Shown: one piece after another, positions 45,605 to 60,378 of the stretch
Layout of the letters: every line of letters starts with the position of its first letter
Numbering within the stretch: position 1 is the first letter of the stretch
Assembly (NCBI GenBank): GCA_016861025.1
Contig: BOKO01000001.1
Coordinates: forward strand, 124,001 to 188,000
DNA: 64,000 bases
Reading direction: 5' to 3'
Origin: Chloroflexota bacterium
Lineage (GTDB): Bacteria > Chloroflexota > Anaerolineae > Caldilineales > Caldilineaceae
Notes under the pieces: generated by a model
The model's input: the letters and a program-made list of their open reading frames with translations, nothing else
Database searches by the model: none
What the model was told of the DNA's origin: nothing
Made by a program: the position numbers and the translations under genes

Positions 45605-46365
45605 AAGGCTGGACACTGGCAGGCAAGCGCGCGCTGATCACCGGCGGCAGCAAGGGCATCGGGCTGGCGACGGCGGATGAGTTTCTGGCGTTGGGCGCCG
45701 AGGTGCTGATCGTGGCGCGCGGGCAGGAAGAACTGGAGCGGGTGGTGAGCGAACGCGCCGCCGCCGGGTTGAAGATCGATGGCGTGCAGGCCGACGTCAG
45801 CAGCGCGGTGGGCCGGCAGATGGTGCTTGACGCCGTGCGTTTTCGCTGGGATGGCCTCGATGTGCTGGTCAACAACGCCGGCACGAACATTCGCCGCCCC
45901 ACGGTCGAGTACGCAGCGGAGGAGGTGGCGCACATTTTCGCCGTCAACTTCACCAGCGCCTATGAGCTGGCGCGGGCGCTGCATCCGCTGCTCTGTCGCG
46001 GCAACGGCGCAGCGGTGATCAACGTGGCATCGGTGGCGGGGATGCTCGACGTCGGCAGCGGCTCGCCCTACGGCGCGACCAAGGCGGCGATGCTGCAGAT
46101 GACGCGCAACCTGGCAGGCGAGTGGGCGCGCGACGGCATCCGCGTCAACGCGGTCTCGCCTTGGTACACCGAAACGCCGCTGGCTTCCCCTGTCCTGCGC
46201 GACCCGGAACGGCTCGACCGCATCCTCAAACGCACACCGCTGACGCGCATCGCCACGGCGGATGAAGTCGCCGCCGCCATTGCATTTCTGGCGATGGACA
46301 AGGCGTCGTACATTACTGGCGAGAATCTAGTGGTCGACGGCGGCATGACGATCAAGGGGTTATGA
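45601..46365 (+). CDS. Short-chain dehydrogenase/reductase (tropinone reductase-like)
   Basis: Classical SDR of 254 residues: GGSKGIGLATADEF, VNNAGTNIRR, the active-site Tyr and Lys in SPYGATKAAMLQM, and a C-terminal GENLVVDGGMTIKGL. NAD(P)-dependent oxidoreductase of unknown substrate. The start at 45601 overlaps the preceding stop. Its own TGA stop overlaps the first unit of a heptad repeat array. Confidence 0.9.
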   Translation: MKGWTLAGKRALITGGSKGIGLATADEFLALGAEVLIVARGQEELERVVSERAAAGLKIDGVQADVSSAVGRQMVLDAVRFRWDGLDVLVNNAGTNIRRPTVEYAAEEVAHIFAVNFTSAYELARALHPLLCRGNGAAVINVASVAGMLDVGSGSPYGATKAAMLQMTRNLAGEWARDGIRVNAVSPWYTETPLASPVLRDPERLDRILKRTPLTRIATADEVAAAIAFLAMDKASYITGENLVVDGGMTIKGL

Positions 46366-46460
46366 GGGGCAAGGGGCGATTTACGAGGGGCGACGTCGGG
46401 CGATTCAGCCTCCGTCCTCACGCAACACGTAGCACGCGACACGCAGCACGCAACACAATC
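46364..46460. repeat. Two adjacent heptad arrays (GAGGGGC type, then CACnnnn type)
   Basis: First GAGGGGC, AAGGGGC, GATTTAC, GAGGGGC, GACGTCG, GGCGATT from 46364. Then six units CACGCAA, CACGTAG, CACGCGA, CACGCAG, CACGCAA, CACAATC from 46419 to 46460. The second array is the reverse-complement type of the GTGnnnn array after hemD. Confidence 0.75.
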
Positions 46461-46491
46461 AACCAATATACAAATATAATGGAGTCTTCCA

Positions 46492-46932
46492 ATGGGACAA
46501 ATTGCATTGCACTGGGCCGGACATGACAGCACGATGTTCATCACGCGTGACAGTTTTGGACACATGGTTGTCGCCGGTTCGTGGCCCAAGAACGACGAGG
46601 AAAACGGCGTTGAGTGGAAAGGCGTCAAACCCTCCGACATGTTGGTGATGGCGCTTTGCTCCTGCTCGGCTTATGACGTAGTGACAATCTTGCGTCGTCA
46701 GCGCCAAACATTGACCGACCTATGCATCACTGCGGAGGCGCATCAGGCGTCTGAACCACCCTATCAGTTCACCGACATTCACCTGCACTACGCTGTAACC
46801 GGGCGCGATCTCGACCCGGCCAAGGTCGAACGGGCGATTAAGCTCTCTGAGGAGAAGTACTGCTCCGTCGCCGCCACGATTCGCGGGGTGACGAAAATCA
46901 CCAACAGCTTTGAGGTGCGGCAAGAGCAGTAG
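46492..46932 (+). CDS. OsmC/Ohr-family protein
   Basis: A 146-residue OsmC-like protein, probably a thiol-dependent hydroperoxide reductase. The two family cysteines are visible in MALCSCSAYDVVTIL and EKYCSVAATIRG. The central helix and GVKPSDMLVMAL match the family. It is separated from the SDR by heptad repeats and preceded by a weak GGAG. Confidence 0.9.
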   Translation: MGQIALHWAGHDSTMFITRDSFGHMVVAGSWPKNDEENGVEWKGVKPSDMLVMALCSCSAYDVVTILRRQRQTLTDLCITAEAHQASEPPYQFTDIHLHYAVTGRDLDPAKVERAIKLSEEKYCSVAATIRGVTKITNSFEVRQEQ

Positions 46933-46997
46933 CAAACGGGGGGAGGAATGAGAAAAGCGAGTAGCCTACATAATCTTGCACTATAAGAGGTGTCAAT

Positions 46998-48776
46998 GTG
47001 TTGAAGTCATTCCGGCGCATGTTCGTCATCTACAAAGGCTATCGTCTGCGTCTGCTTCTTTCACAGATGTTGCTGCTGATTTCGGCGCTGGCCAGCATTT
47101 CGATGGCGGCGATGAATCAGCAGTTGATCAATGAGGGGTTGCTTGCTGGCAAACCGCTGGTGATCATCGGCGCTGGCATTTGGATGGCGGTGCTGGCGTT
47201 GGTGGCGGGCGGCGCTATGGCAGGGACGGCGGCGTTAGCTGTCTTCTTTGCACAGGGCACGGCGTATCTGATCCGCGCCGAACTCTACCACAAGATTCAG
47301 ACCTTCTCCTTTGCCAACTTCGACCAGTTCCGCACCGGCAATCTGCTGACGCGGCTGAGCGCCGACGTGAACTACATTGCCAATGCCGTGCTCTACACCG
47401 TGATCCTGGCGCTGTACGCGCCCTTTATGCTCGTGGTGGCGTTTACGCTGGCGATCCGCGACACGCCGAGCCTGGTGTGGGTGCTGATCGTGGTCTCGAT
47501 CGTGGTGCTAGGGGTGATGGGCTTTATCGTGCCACAGATTTTTAAGGCATACGCCCGGCGGCAGAAGCGTCTGGAAGAACTGAACAACACGCTGCAGGAA
47601 AACCTGGCCGGCATGCGCGTGGTCAAGGCGTTCGTGCGTGAGAATCTGGAGATCGAGCGTTTCGCCGCCCGCTCCAACGCCATGCGCGAGCCGGCGTTCG
47701 ATGCCGCCTTCCGCGTCGCCGCGCTCAATCCGATCCTGACGGCGATTGCGCAGATTTTCACAGCGCTGGCGATCGGCATCGGCGGGCGGCAGGTGCTCAC
47801 CAACGCCGGGCTGGATGTGGGGCAACTGGTCACCTTCATGCAATATCTGTCGCTGGTGGTGACGCCGCTGGCGATGATGGCGATTGTCGTACCCTTCATC
47901 CTGCGCGGGGATGCGTCGGCGAGCCGCGTCTTTGAGGTGGTGGACGCGCCGCCGGCGGTCAAGAACACGCCCGACGCCAAAATTCTCGATCCGGCGACCG
48001 TCAAGGGACGTCTGGCGTTCGAGAATGTCACCTTTGCCTTCCGCCGCCCCGACGGCGAATTCGACCCGCCGGCGCTCAAGAACATCAACCTGACCATCGA
48101 GCCGGGGCAGCGCGTCGGCATCCTCGGCGCAACGGGCGCGGGCAAGACTGCGCTTGTCAACCTGGTCCCGCGCTTCTACGACGCCACCGAAGGGCGCATC
48201 ACCATCGATGGCGTTGATGTGCGCGAGATCGACCAGGACAACCTGCGCCAGATCGTCGGCATTGCCTTGCAGGAGGCGGTGCTCTTCCAGGGCGATCTGC
48301 GCTTCAATCTCAAGTTTGCGGCGCCCGATGCGCCCGATGAGACGATGTTTGCCGCAGCCAAAGCCGCCGACGCCTACGGCTTTGTCACCAACCTGCCCCA
48401 GATGTGGGATGCGCCGGTGGCGCGGCGCGGCTACAATTTCTCCGGCGGGCAGCGCCAGCGCCTGGCGATCAGCCGCACCCTCACCGCGCAGCCGCGCATC
48501 CTGATCCTGGACGACAGCACCAGCGCGCTCGACGTGGCGACCGAGAGCCGCGTGCAAGCCGCCATCCCCGAGTTCACCAACAACGTCACGACGATCTACA
48601 TTGCGCAGCGCATCAGCGCCGTGATCGACCTTGACCTGATCGTGCTGATGGAAAACGGCGCTATCGTCGCCACCGGCACGCATGAGGAGTTGCTGGCAAG
48701 CAGCCCGCTCTATCAGGAAATCTATGCATCACAGTTGGGCGGCGACGCCACGACCGCAGCGGAGGTGCAAGTATGA
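46998..48776 (+). CDS. ABC exporter half, with degenerate ATPase site
   Basis: About 592 residues: six membrane helices followed by a nucleotide-binding domain. Walker A is GATGAGKTALV, the signature is FSGGQRQRLAIS, and Walker B ends ILILDDSTSALD. Asp replaces the catalytic Glu after Walker B, the mark of the degenerate half of heterodimeric exporters such as TM287/288 or LmrCD. GTG 46998 has AGAGGTG upstream. The stop overlaps the next gene's ATG by four bases, so the two halves are made together. Substrate unknown (drugs or lipids in relatives). Confidence 0.93.
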   Translation: MLKSFRRMFVIYKGYRLRLLLSQMLLLISALASISMAAMNQQLINEGLLAGKPLVIIGAGIWMAVLALVAGGAMAGTAALAVFFAQGTAYLIRAELYHKIQTFSFANFDQFRTGNLLTRLSADVNYIANAVLYTVILALYAPFMLVVAFTLAIRDTPSLVWVLIVVSIVVLGVMGFIVPQIFKAYARRQKRLEELNNTLQENLAGMRVVKAFVRENLEIERFAARSNAMREPAFDAAFRVAALNPILTAIAQIFTALAIGIGGRQVLTNAGLDVGQLVTFMQYLSLVVTPLAMMAIVVPFILRGDASASRVFEVVDAPPAVKNTPDAKILDPATVKGRLAFENVTFAFRRPDGEFDPPALKNINLTIEPGQRVGILGATGAGKTALVNLVPRFYDATEGRITIDGVDVREIDQDNLRQIVGIALQEAVLFQGDLRFNLKFAAPDAPDETMFAAAKAADAYGFVTNLPQMWDAPVARRGYNFSGGQRQRLAISRTLTAQPRILILDDSTSALDVATESRVQAAIPEFTNNVTTIYIAQRISAVIDLDLIVLMENGAIVATGTHEELLASSPLYQEIYASQLGGDATTAAEVQV

Positions 48777-50653
48777 CTGCCGCAACACGACCGGAAGTCA
48801 ACATTACCCTCAAGGGGAAACTGGAACAGCGCAAGCGCGTCCCCGTCACCGAACGCAAGGACGACACCGCGCTGATCTTGCGTCGGCTGGTCGGCTACAT
48901 GGCGGGCGGCGAGCGGCGCCCGCGCTTTATCCGCGCCCTTGCCATCCGCATGGCGGCGGTGGCGCTGCTGATCGCGATCCCGTTCTTCACCGGGCAGGCG
49001 ATCAACGTCGTCAGCGCGCCCGACGGCGAGGTCAACACGTTGCTCCTCTGGGCAGGCTCAGCGCTGATCGCTGGCGTCGCCTTCCTGATTCTGAGCGTCA
49101 TCGCCGAGCGCGCCTTCGCCGACCTGGCGACGCAGGGGCTGGCAAATCTGCAACAAGACCTCTTTGCGCGAATGCAGAGCCTGTCGCTCAGCTTTTTCGA
49201 CCGCCAGCCGATCGGCGAGTTGATGAGCCGCATCACCAACGACACCGAGACGGTGTCGCTCTTCTATGAAAGCGCAGTCTCGCAGATGATCCGCGCCATC
49301 TTCCAGATCGGCATGATCCTGATCGTGATGGTGATCATCAACTGGCAGTTGACGCTGGTGGCGCTGCTGATCGTGCCGATCATGCTCTTTCTCACCACGG
49401 TGATCCAGCGCGTCTCGACGCCCGCCTTCACCAAGATGCAGGAGGAACTGGGCAAGGTCACCGGCTTTCAGGAAGAGACGATTTCGGCGCAGAAGGTGAT
49501 CATCAGCAGCCGACGCCAGCAATGGGCCATCGACAGCAATGACGATCTGGCGGGCGGCGTCTTCGACGTGGCGACCAAAGCCTTTTTCACCTCGCTGCTG
49601 CAGTTTCCGCTGACGCAGACGCTGACCATGCTGCAGATCGTCTCGGTGCTGGTGGTCGGTTCGTTGATGGCGCTGCACGGCAACATCCCCTTCGGCGTGG
49701 TGATCTCCTTCGTCGGCTATGCGTCGCTGCTTTCCAGCCCGCTCTCCGACATCGCCAACCTGACGGCAACGACGCTCAACGCCGTGGCGGGCGGGCGCCG
49801 CGTCTTTGCGATCATGGACGAACAGCCGACCGTGGTCGATGCGCCCGATGCCAAAGATTTCGAGTTCAAGGGTGGGCGCGTCGAGTTCGAGCATGTCGAT
49901 TTCAGCTATGTGCCCGGGCGCAAGATTCTCAAGCACAACAGCTTCGAGGCGCTGCCGGGGCAGACGATCGGCATCTGCGGGCCGACCGGCGCCGGCAAGT
50001 CGACGATCATCAATCTGCTCACGCGGTACTACGACATCGACAGCGGCGTGATTCGCATCGACGGTCAGGACATCAGCAAACTGACGCAGGAAAGTCTGCG
50101 CAAACAGATCGGCGTGGTGCTGCAAGAGGCGTTCCTCTTCTCCGACACGGTGATGAACAACCTCAAGTACGCCCGCGAAGGCGCCACCGAGGAGGAGGTC
50201 ATCGCCGCCGCCAAACAAGCCAACGCCCACGACTTCATCATGAACCTGCCGCAGGGCTACGACACTGTGATGACTGAGCGCGGCGCCAACCTCAGCCAGG
50301 GACAGCGGCAGATGATCACCATCGCCCGCGCCATGGTCGCCGACCCCAAGATTCTGGTGCTCGACGAGGCGACCAGCAACGTCGATACGCGCACCGAGAA
50401 GCTGATCCAGGGCGGTTTGCAGCGGCTGATGGCAGGCAAGACCAGCTTTATGATCGCCCACCGCCTGAGCACGATCCGCAACGCCGACAAGATTCTCGTC
50501 GTCAACGGCGGCGAGATCGTGGAGCAGGGTGCACACGACGCGCTGATGGCGCTCAAGGGCTTCTACTACAAACTCTACATGAGTCAGTTCAAAGGCAAGG
50601 GGCCGGCAAGCGAGGACGGCGAAGTCGACGCATTGGGGTTTGTGAGCACGTAA
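48773..50653 (+). CDS. ABC exporter half, with catalytic ATPase site
   Basis: Partner of the preceding gene, 626 residues with six helices and one nucleotide-binding domain. Walker A is GPTGAGKSTIINL. The signature is LSQGQRQMITIAR, with Gln replacing the second residue Gly of LSGGQ, and Walker B is ILVLDEATSNVD with the catalytic Glu present. The deviating signature in this half and the missing Glu in the other are consistent with one consensus and one degenerate site in the dimer. An N-terminal tail of about 45 charged residues precedes helix 1. Confidence 0.93.
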   Translation: MTAATRPEVNITLKGKLEQRKRVPVTERKDDTALILRRLVGYMAGGERRPRFIRALAIRMAAVALLIAIPFFTGQAINVVSAPDGEVNTLLLWAGSALIAGVAFLILSVIAERAFADLATQGLANLQQDLFARMQSLSLSFFDRQPIGELMSRITNDTETVSLFYESAVSQMIRAIFQIGMILIVMVIINWQLTLVALLIVPIMLFLTTVIQRVSTPAFTKMQEELGKVTGFQEETISAQKVIISSRRQQWAIDSNDDLAGGVFDVATKAFFTSLLQFPLTQTLTMLQIVSVLVVGSLMALHGNIPFGVVISFVGYASLLSSPLSDIANLTATTLNAVAGGRRVFAIMDEQPTVVDAPDAKDFEFKGGRVEFEHVDFSYVPGRKILKHNSFEALPGQTIGICGPTGAGKSTIINLLTRYYDIDSGVIRIDGQDISKLTQESLRKQIGVVLQEAFLFSDTVMNNLKYAREGATEEEVIAAAKQANAHDFIMNLPQGYDTVMTERGANLSQGQRQMITIARAMVADPKILVLDEATSNVDTRTEKLIQGGLQRLMAGKTSFMIAHRLSTIRNADKILVVNGGEIVEQGAHDALMALKGFYYKLYMSQFKGKGPASEDGEVDALGFVST

Positions 50654-51002
50654 TGAACTTGTGGACCGGCCTGCCGCCGCTCTGAAGGTTCCTGCTGCTC
50701 CCTCCACTGCAATTGAGCCGGGGGTGAGACTCAAACCATTTGTCTTTTCCTGTTTTTTTGTCCTATGCACCCACTGGTGGTATGATCGATTGTCCAAATG
50801 TGGCTGATTGTTCCCTACTTGCAAGCTCCGCATCCCTCCTTCAGCGCAGAAGGCGCCCCGTCATCGTTGACATGCCGGATCAGGTGACGCCATTGTAGCG
50901 CAGGCGACCTCCGGGCAGCAGTTCGCTATAGGGTCTGGCGATACTTACGTGGTGCAATCAGCATGGTGTTGCAACCCAATGTCGACGATGAGAGGAGCGA
51001 CT
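50654..51002. other. Intergenic region with long gltB leader
   Basis: Contains a promoter at 50758-50786 and a leader of about 210 bases before gltB. No riboswitch class is recognised; a short GTCA/TGAC pairing exists near 50858-50890. Nothing gene-like is seen. Confidence 0.4.
50758..50786 (+). promoter_or_regulatory. Sigma-70-type promoter upstream of gltB
   Basis: TTGTCC (-35) and TATGAT (-10) are separated by exactly 17 bp. Predicted start at about 50793. Confidence 0.55.
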
Positions 51003-55652
<4,650 letters not shown>

Positions 55653-55714
55653 GGAGGGAGGCGGTTGACTCCGCTCTACAGAAGATGAATTGGCAATGCC
55701 GATCGGTCAAGCCG

Positions 55715-55723
55715 TGATAAAAT
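55715..55723 (+). promoter_or_regulatory. Extended -10 box giving a probable leaderless transcript
   Basis: TG-A-TAAAAT ends 6 bases before the ATG of the first antitoxin gene, and no Shine-Dalgarno precedes that ATG. Transcription would start at or very near the start codon. Confidence 0.45.
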
Positions 55724-55729
55724 TGTTGC

Positions 55730-56077
55730 ATGAGCGAAGACATCGAGACGCGTTTGAGCAGCATCTCGAAAGCTGATTCTTGCGAAGCGATTGGCGAATT
55801 CTGGGACACGCACAGTCTTGCTGATTACTGGAATCAAACCTACGAAGTCGAATTCGAGGTGAGGATTCCACGTTGCGTCCGCATCGAAGCCAACCTGTTC
55901 GCCCGCATCGCCGACGAGGCGCGCCGTCGCGGCGTCTCGGCTGAGACGCTGGTCAACCTGTGGATCGCCGAGCGTTTGCTTGAGAAAGCTGCGTCATCGC
56001 CTGCACCTGTCGAAGACAAGGGGATCTCTACTGCACAAAGAGAACTACAACTGGCTGAGGTCGCCACTAAGGGATAG
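55730..56077 (+). CDS. CopG-type antitoxin (BrnA-like)
   Basis: A 115-residue protein. The N-terminal half has the module EFWDTHSLADYWNQ seen in antitoxins of the CopG/BrnA group, followed by a ribbon-helix-helix (VRIEANLFARIADEARRRGVSAETLVNLWIAERL) expected to bind its own operator. A disordered tail follows. The downstream gene encodes the likely BrnT-type toxin. A second, related antitoxin gene follows that toxin. Confidence 0.82.
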   Translation: MSEDIETRLSSISKADSCEAIGEFWDTHSLADYWNQTYEVEFEVRIPRCVRIEANLFARIADEARRRGVSAETLVNLWIAERLLEKAASSPAPVEDKGISTAQRELQLAEVATKG

Positions 56078-56092
56078 CAGGTATTCGACTGA

Positions 56093-56377
56093 ATGAAGAT
56101 TGCTGAATGTCTCTGGTTGCCATACATTATCGAAAAACTTGCCAGTAGGCATGGATTGCAACCAGATGAGGTGGAGGAAACCTTCCTGAACGTACCGAGA
56201 TTCTATCGAGTAGAGCGAGGCGAGCGAGCTGGTGAAGACCTGTATGCTGCATACGGCCAGACCAATGCAGGCAGGTACATCGTGGTGTTTTTTGAACTCA
56301 AGATCGATGGGGTAGCATTGGTCATCAGTGCTCGTGACATGACAGTTAGGGAACGTAGACGCTATGCAAGAAAATGA
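56093..56377 (+). CDS. BrnT-like toxin
   Basis: A 94-residue RelE/BrnT-type protein, presumably a ribosome-dependent or free ribonuclease. The family pattern is IIEKLASRHGLQPDEVEETFLN, EDLYAAYGQTNAGRYIVVFFE and ISARDMTVRERRRYAR. No Shine-Dalgarno precedes the ATG, which lies within a 14-bp direct repeat. The 3' end overlaps the second antitoxin gene by 14 bases, a normal toxin-antitoxin arrangement. Confidence 0.75.
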   Translation: MKIAECLWLPYIIEKLASRHGLQPDEVEETFLNVPRFYRVERGERAGEDLYAAYGQTNAGRYIVVFFELKIDGVALVISARDMTVRERRRYARK

Positions 56378-56723
56378 CCAGCAGGGATTGTCCAGCATCT
56401 CTCATTCACGTTCCATCGAGGAGATGGCTGAGTTTTGGGACAGCCATGACACGGCTGACTACTGGGATCAATTTGAGGAAGTGGAAATCAGAGTGACAAT
56501 GAAGCCTCGTCACCGCGTTGTGATTGAGGAGGAGATATACGCTGGCGTAGTTGAAGAATCCCGCCACCGCGGTATACAGCCTGAAACGCTGATTAACCTT
56601 TGGGTAGCTGAACGCTTACATGATTTGAGAAGCAAGCTACAACCCGAAGTTGGCGGCAGACGAGCATCTGAGTCCATGGAGAAACAACTCGCCGAAAAAA
56701 GTGAAGTGTATTCGACTGAATAG
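56364..56723 (+). CDS. Second CopG-type antitoxin, paralogous to the one upstream of the toxin
   Basis: A 119-residue paralogue of the first antitoxin: same order of EFWDSHDTADYWDQ and a ribbon-helix-helix (VVIEEEIYAGVVEESRHRGIQPETLINLWVAERL). The toxin gene is thus flanked by two antitoxin genes. The 14-bp repeat GTATTCGACTGAAT follows each antitoxin gene, here supplying its last codons and stop, which points to duplication. Confidence 0.82.
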   Translation: MQENDQQGLSSISHSRSIEEMAEFWDSHDTADYWDQFEEVEIRVTMKPRHRVVIEEEIYAGVVEESRHRGIQPETLINLWVAERLHDLRSKLQPEVGGRRASESMEKQLAEKSEVYSTE

Positions 56724-56734
56724 GGAACTATGTA

Positions 56735-57043
56735 ATGTCCGTCAACACAATCCAGACCATCGATCAGATTGCTACGAATCCGCGCATCCGCAATGGGCGA
56801 CCGTTCATCATCGGCACCACGCTCACGGTAGCGGATGTTGCCATTGCCAAAGTGTTCATGATGATGGAAGCCGAGGAGATCGCAGACTACTATCGACTGA
56901 CGCTGCCACAGGTCTACTCCGCGCTTGCCTATTATTATGAGCACAAGGCGGACATTGACCTTGATATCGAGCAGCGACGCCGACTTGCCGAAGAAATGAA
57001 GGAGAAACGCGTTGGCAGCCGCCATCCGCCTCTATTTGGATGA
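56735..57043 (+). CDS. DUF433 antitoxin (VapB45-like)
   Basis: A 102-residue DUF433 protein. The family core is IRNGRPFIIGTTLTVADV, followed by a helix-turn-helix-like segment (EEIADYYRLTLPQVYSALAYYYEHKADID). AGGGA lies upstream. The 3' end overlaps the DUF5615 toxin gene by 32 bases, the standard pairing for these two families. Confidence 0.87.
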   Translation: MSVNTIQTIDQIATNPRIRNGRPFIIGTTLTVADVAIAKVFMMMEAEEIADYYRLTLPQVYSALAYYYEHKADIDLDIEQRRRLAEEMKEKRVGSRHPPLFG

Positions 57044-57347
57044 GAATCTCTCGCCCAGAATTGCGAGTCAACTGCGCAGATGTGGGGTGGATGTGATGAC
57101 CGTTCACGATTTGGGCGTAGCTGGTGATACGGATGAGAATCATCTCGAGCGTGCAACTCGCCTTCAACGCGTCCTGGTGACGGCAGATGTCGATTTCCTG
57201 GTGATGGCAGCTTCAGGACAGCAGCATCATGGAATTGTGTTTGGTGCGCAAGTGACGCACAAAATTGGTGATTGGGTGAACGCGCTGGATCTACTGTGCG
57301 CTGTGTACGCGCCAGAGGAGATGGCGAATCACATTGAATATATTTGA
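57012..57347 (+). CDS. DUF5615 PIN-like toxin (VapC45-like)
   Basis: A 111-residue PIN-like nuclease: IRLYLDENLSPRIASQLR with the first acidic pair, VMTVHDLGVAGDTDENHLERA, and VLVTADVDFLVM with the distal Asp. Presumed RNase toxin controlled by the overlapping DUF433 gene. The TTG start at 57012 has AAGGAG seven bases upstream. Confidence 0.85.
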   Translation: MAAAIRLYLDENLSPRIASQLRRCGVDVMTVHDLGVAGDTDENHLERATRLQRVLVTADVDFLVMAASGQQHHGIVFGAQVTHKIGDWVNALDLLCAVYAPEEMANHIEYI

Positions 57348-57364
57348 TGATATGGAGTTGGATT

Positions 57365-58765
<1,401 letters not shown>

Positions 58766-58808
58766 GTGAGTTGTTGACAGGCAAGTTGTTGACCAGGGAG
58801 GTGGCGCC

Positions 58809-59237
58809 ATGCCGGTTCTGCTCGAAGGCATCAATATCAGCGAGGTTGGCGTTTATGAGATCAGGCAAACGCTCACCGTGCAGGTGACGGCTGAACAGGC
58901 GCGGCTTGCGGTCAATCGATGGCTGCTGGACGAAGTTAGCTACATGATGCATGCCGAGTCGCCCACTCTGGTGATCAATGGCAACGCACGCTGGCGTGTT
59001 CCGGCTGTGCTGACTGCGCCCCATGTCGGCGCCGTTGGCGCAGTCGGCGCAGTCGACGTAGACGCCGCGACTGGTCAACTGCTTGAGCACGAGACGCAGA
59101 AGGAAATCATCGTCGCTAACGCACGCAAGCTGGCTAAAACGTTGCCGCCATTCCCTGGCCCGCGTGAGACCCCCGCTGAGTACCTGGCGACCGATGCGCC
59201 GCCAGCGCCGTCGCTCGTGCCACCCGATGCAGAGTGA
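58809..59237 (+). CDS. Unknown protein inserted between leuC and leuD
   Basis: A 142-residue cytoplasmic protein with a strong Shine-Dalgarno (AGGGAGGTGG). Visible features: a helix with VTAEQARLAVNRWLLDEVS, then RWRVPAVLTAPHVG, a VGA repeat encoded by 9-bp DNA repeats (GAVGAVGAVDVDA), and a Pro-rich tail. The strand pattern ending VDVDAATGQLL weakly recalls PepSY-like modules. It abuts the C39-type peptidase gene and may be its partner. No function assigned. Confidence 0.8.
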   Translation: MPVLLEGINISEVGVYEIRQTLTVQVTAEQARLAVNRWLLDEVSYMMHAESPTLVINGNARWRVPAVLTAPHVGAVGAVGAVDVDAATGQLLEHETQKEIIVANARKLAKTLPPFPGPRETPAEYLATDAPPAPSLVPPDAE

Positions 59238-59240
59238 TTG

Positions 59241-59699
59241 ATGCGACCGGTCGCGTTGTCGGTTCCTCATCTTCAACAGTCAACGCCAGGCGACTGTTTG
59301 CCAGCGTGCGTAGCAATGGTGCTTGGGTACTGGCAGATTTCGTATCCGCTAGCGCAATTACGCCGCTTGCTAGAGGTAATTCCTGATATTGGTGCACCGG
59401 CGTTCAACGTGCGGAACCTGGAACGACTTGGTCTGCGGGTGGAGTATCGTCAAGGGACATTGCGTGTCCTACATGCGCATCTGGAAGGGAGGCGGCCGCT
59501 GATCGTGTTCGTCAAGACCGGTGAGTTGCCCTATTGGGACGCTGACGTCAATCATGCCCTGGTGTTGACTGGCATGAACGGCGCCTATGTGCTCGTTAAT
59601 GACCCATTTTTTGCCAAAGCGCCGATCTCGATCCCGCTTGGGGATTTTGATCTGGCTTGGTTGGAACACAATGAAATGTATGCAGTCATTACTCGTTGA
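59241..59699 (+). CDS. C39-like papain-fold peptidase
   Basis: A 152-residue stand-alone C39-type domain. The nucleophile Cys is in TPGDCLPACVAMVLGYW, and the His/Asp pair is in NHALVLTGMNGAYVLVNDPFF. It lacks a signal peptide, membrane helices and an ABC ATPase, unlike bacteriocin-processing C39 exporters. It starts 4 bases after the preceding gene, so the two are probably co-translated. The substrate is unknown. Confidence 0.82.
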   Translation: MRPVALSVPHLQQSTPGDCLPACVAMVLGYWQISYPLAQLRRLLEVIPDIGAPAFNVRNLERLGLRVEYRQGTLRVLHAHLEGRRPLIVFVKTGELPYWDADVNHALVLTGMNGAYVLVNDPFFAKAPISIPLGDFDLAWLEHNEMYAVITR

Positions 59700-59718
59700 G
59701 TAGAATTGGACGATCATC

Positions 59719-60309
<591 letters not shown>

Positions 60310-60337
60310 TGTTGACATGATTTGAGCGGTCAATCTG

Positions 60338-60373
60338 TCGGGGGAGATGTTGCGTCATTCGCATCTCCCCCGA
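60338..60373. terminator. Hairpin terminator between leuD and the convergent carboxypeptidase-like gene
   Basis: TCGGGGGAGATG (60338-60349) pairs perfectly with CATCTCCCCCGA (60362-60373). It lies between converging genes and can serve both strands, although T-runs are poor. Confidence 0.7.
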
Positions 60374-60378
60374 TTAAG

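Noticed and set aside
49058..50833. 591-codon minus-strand open frame
   Set aside because: Complement of the second ABC exporter gene; Arg/His/Asp-rich with no recognisable domain.
50793..51002. Glutamine riboswitch in the gltB leader
   Set aside because: The conserved core of the glnA/Downstream-peptide motifs could not be found by eye.
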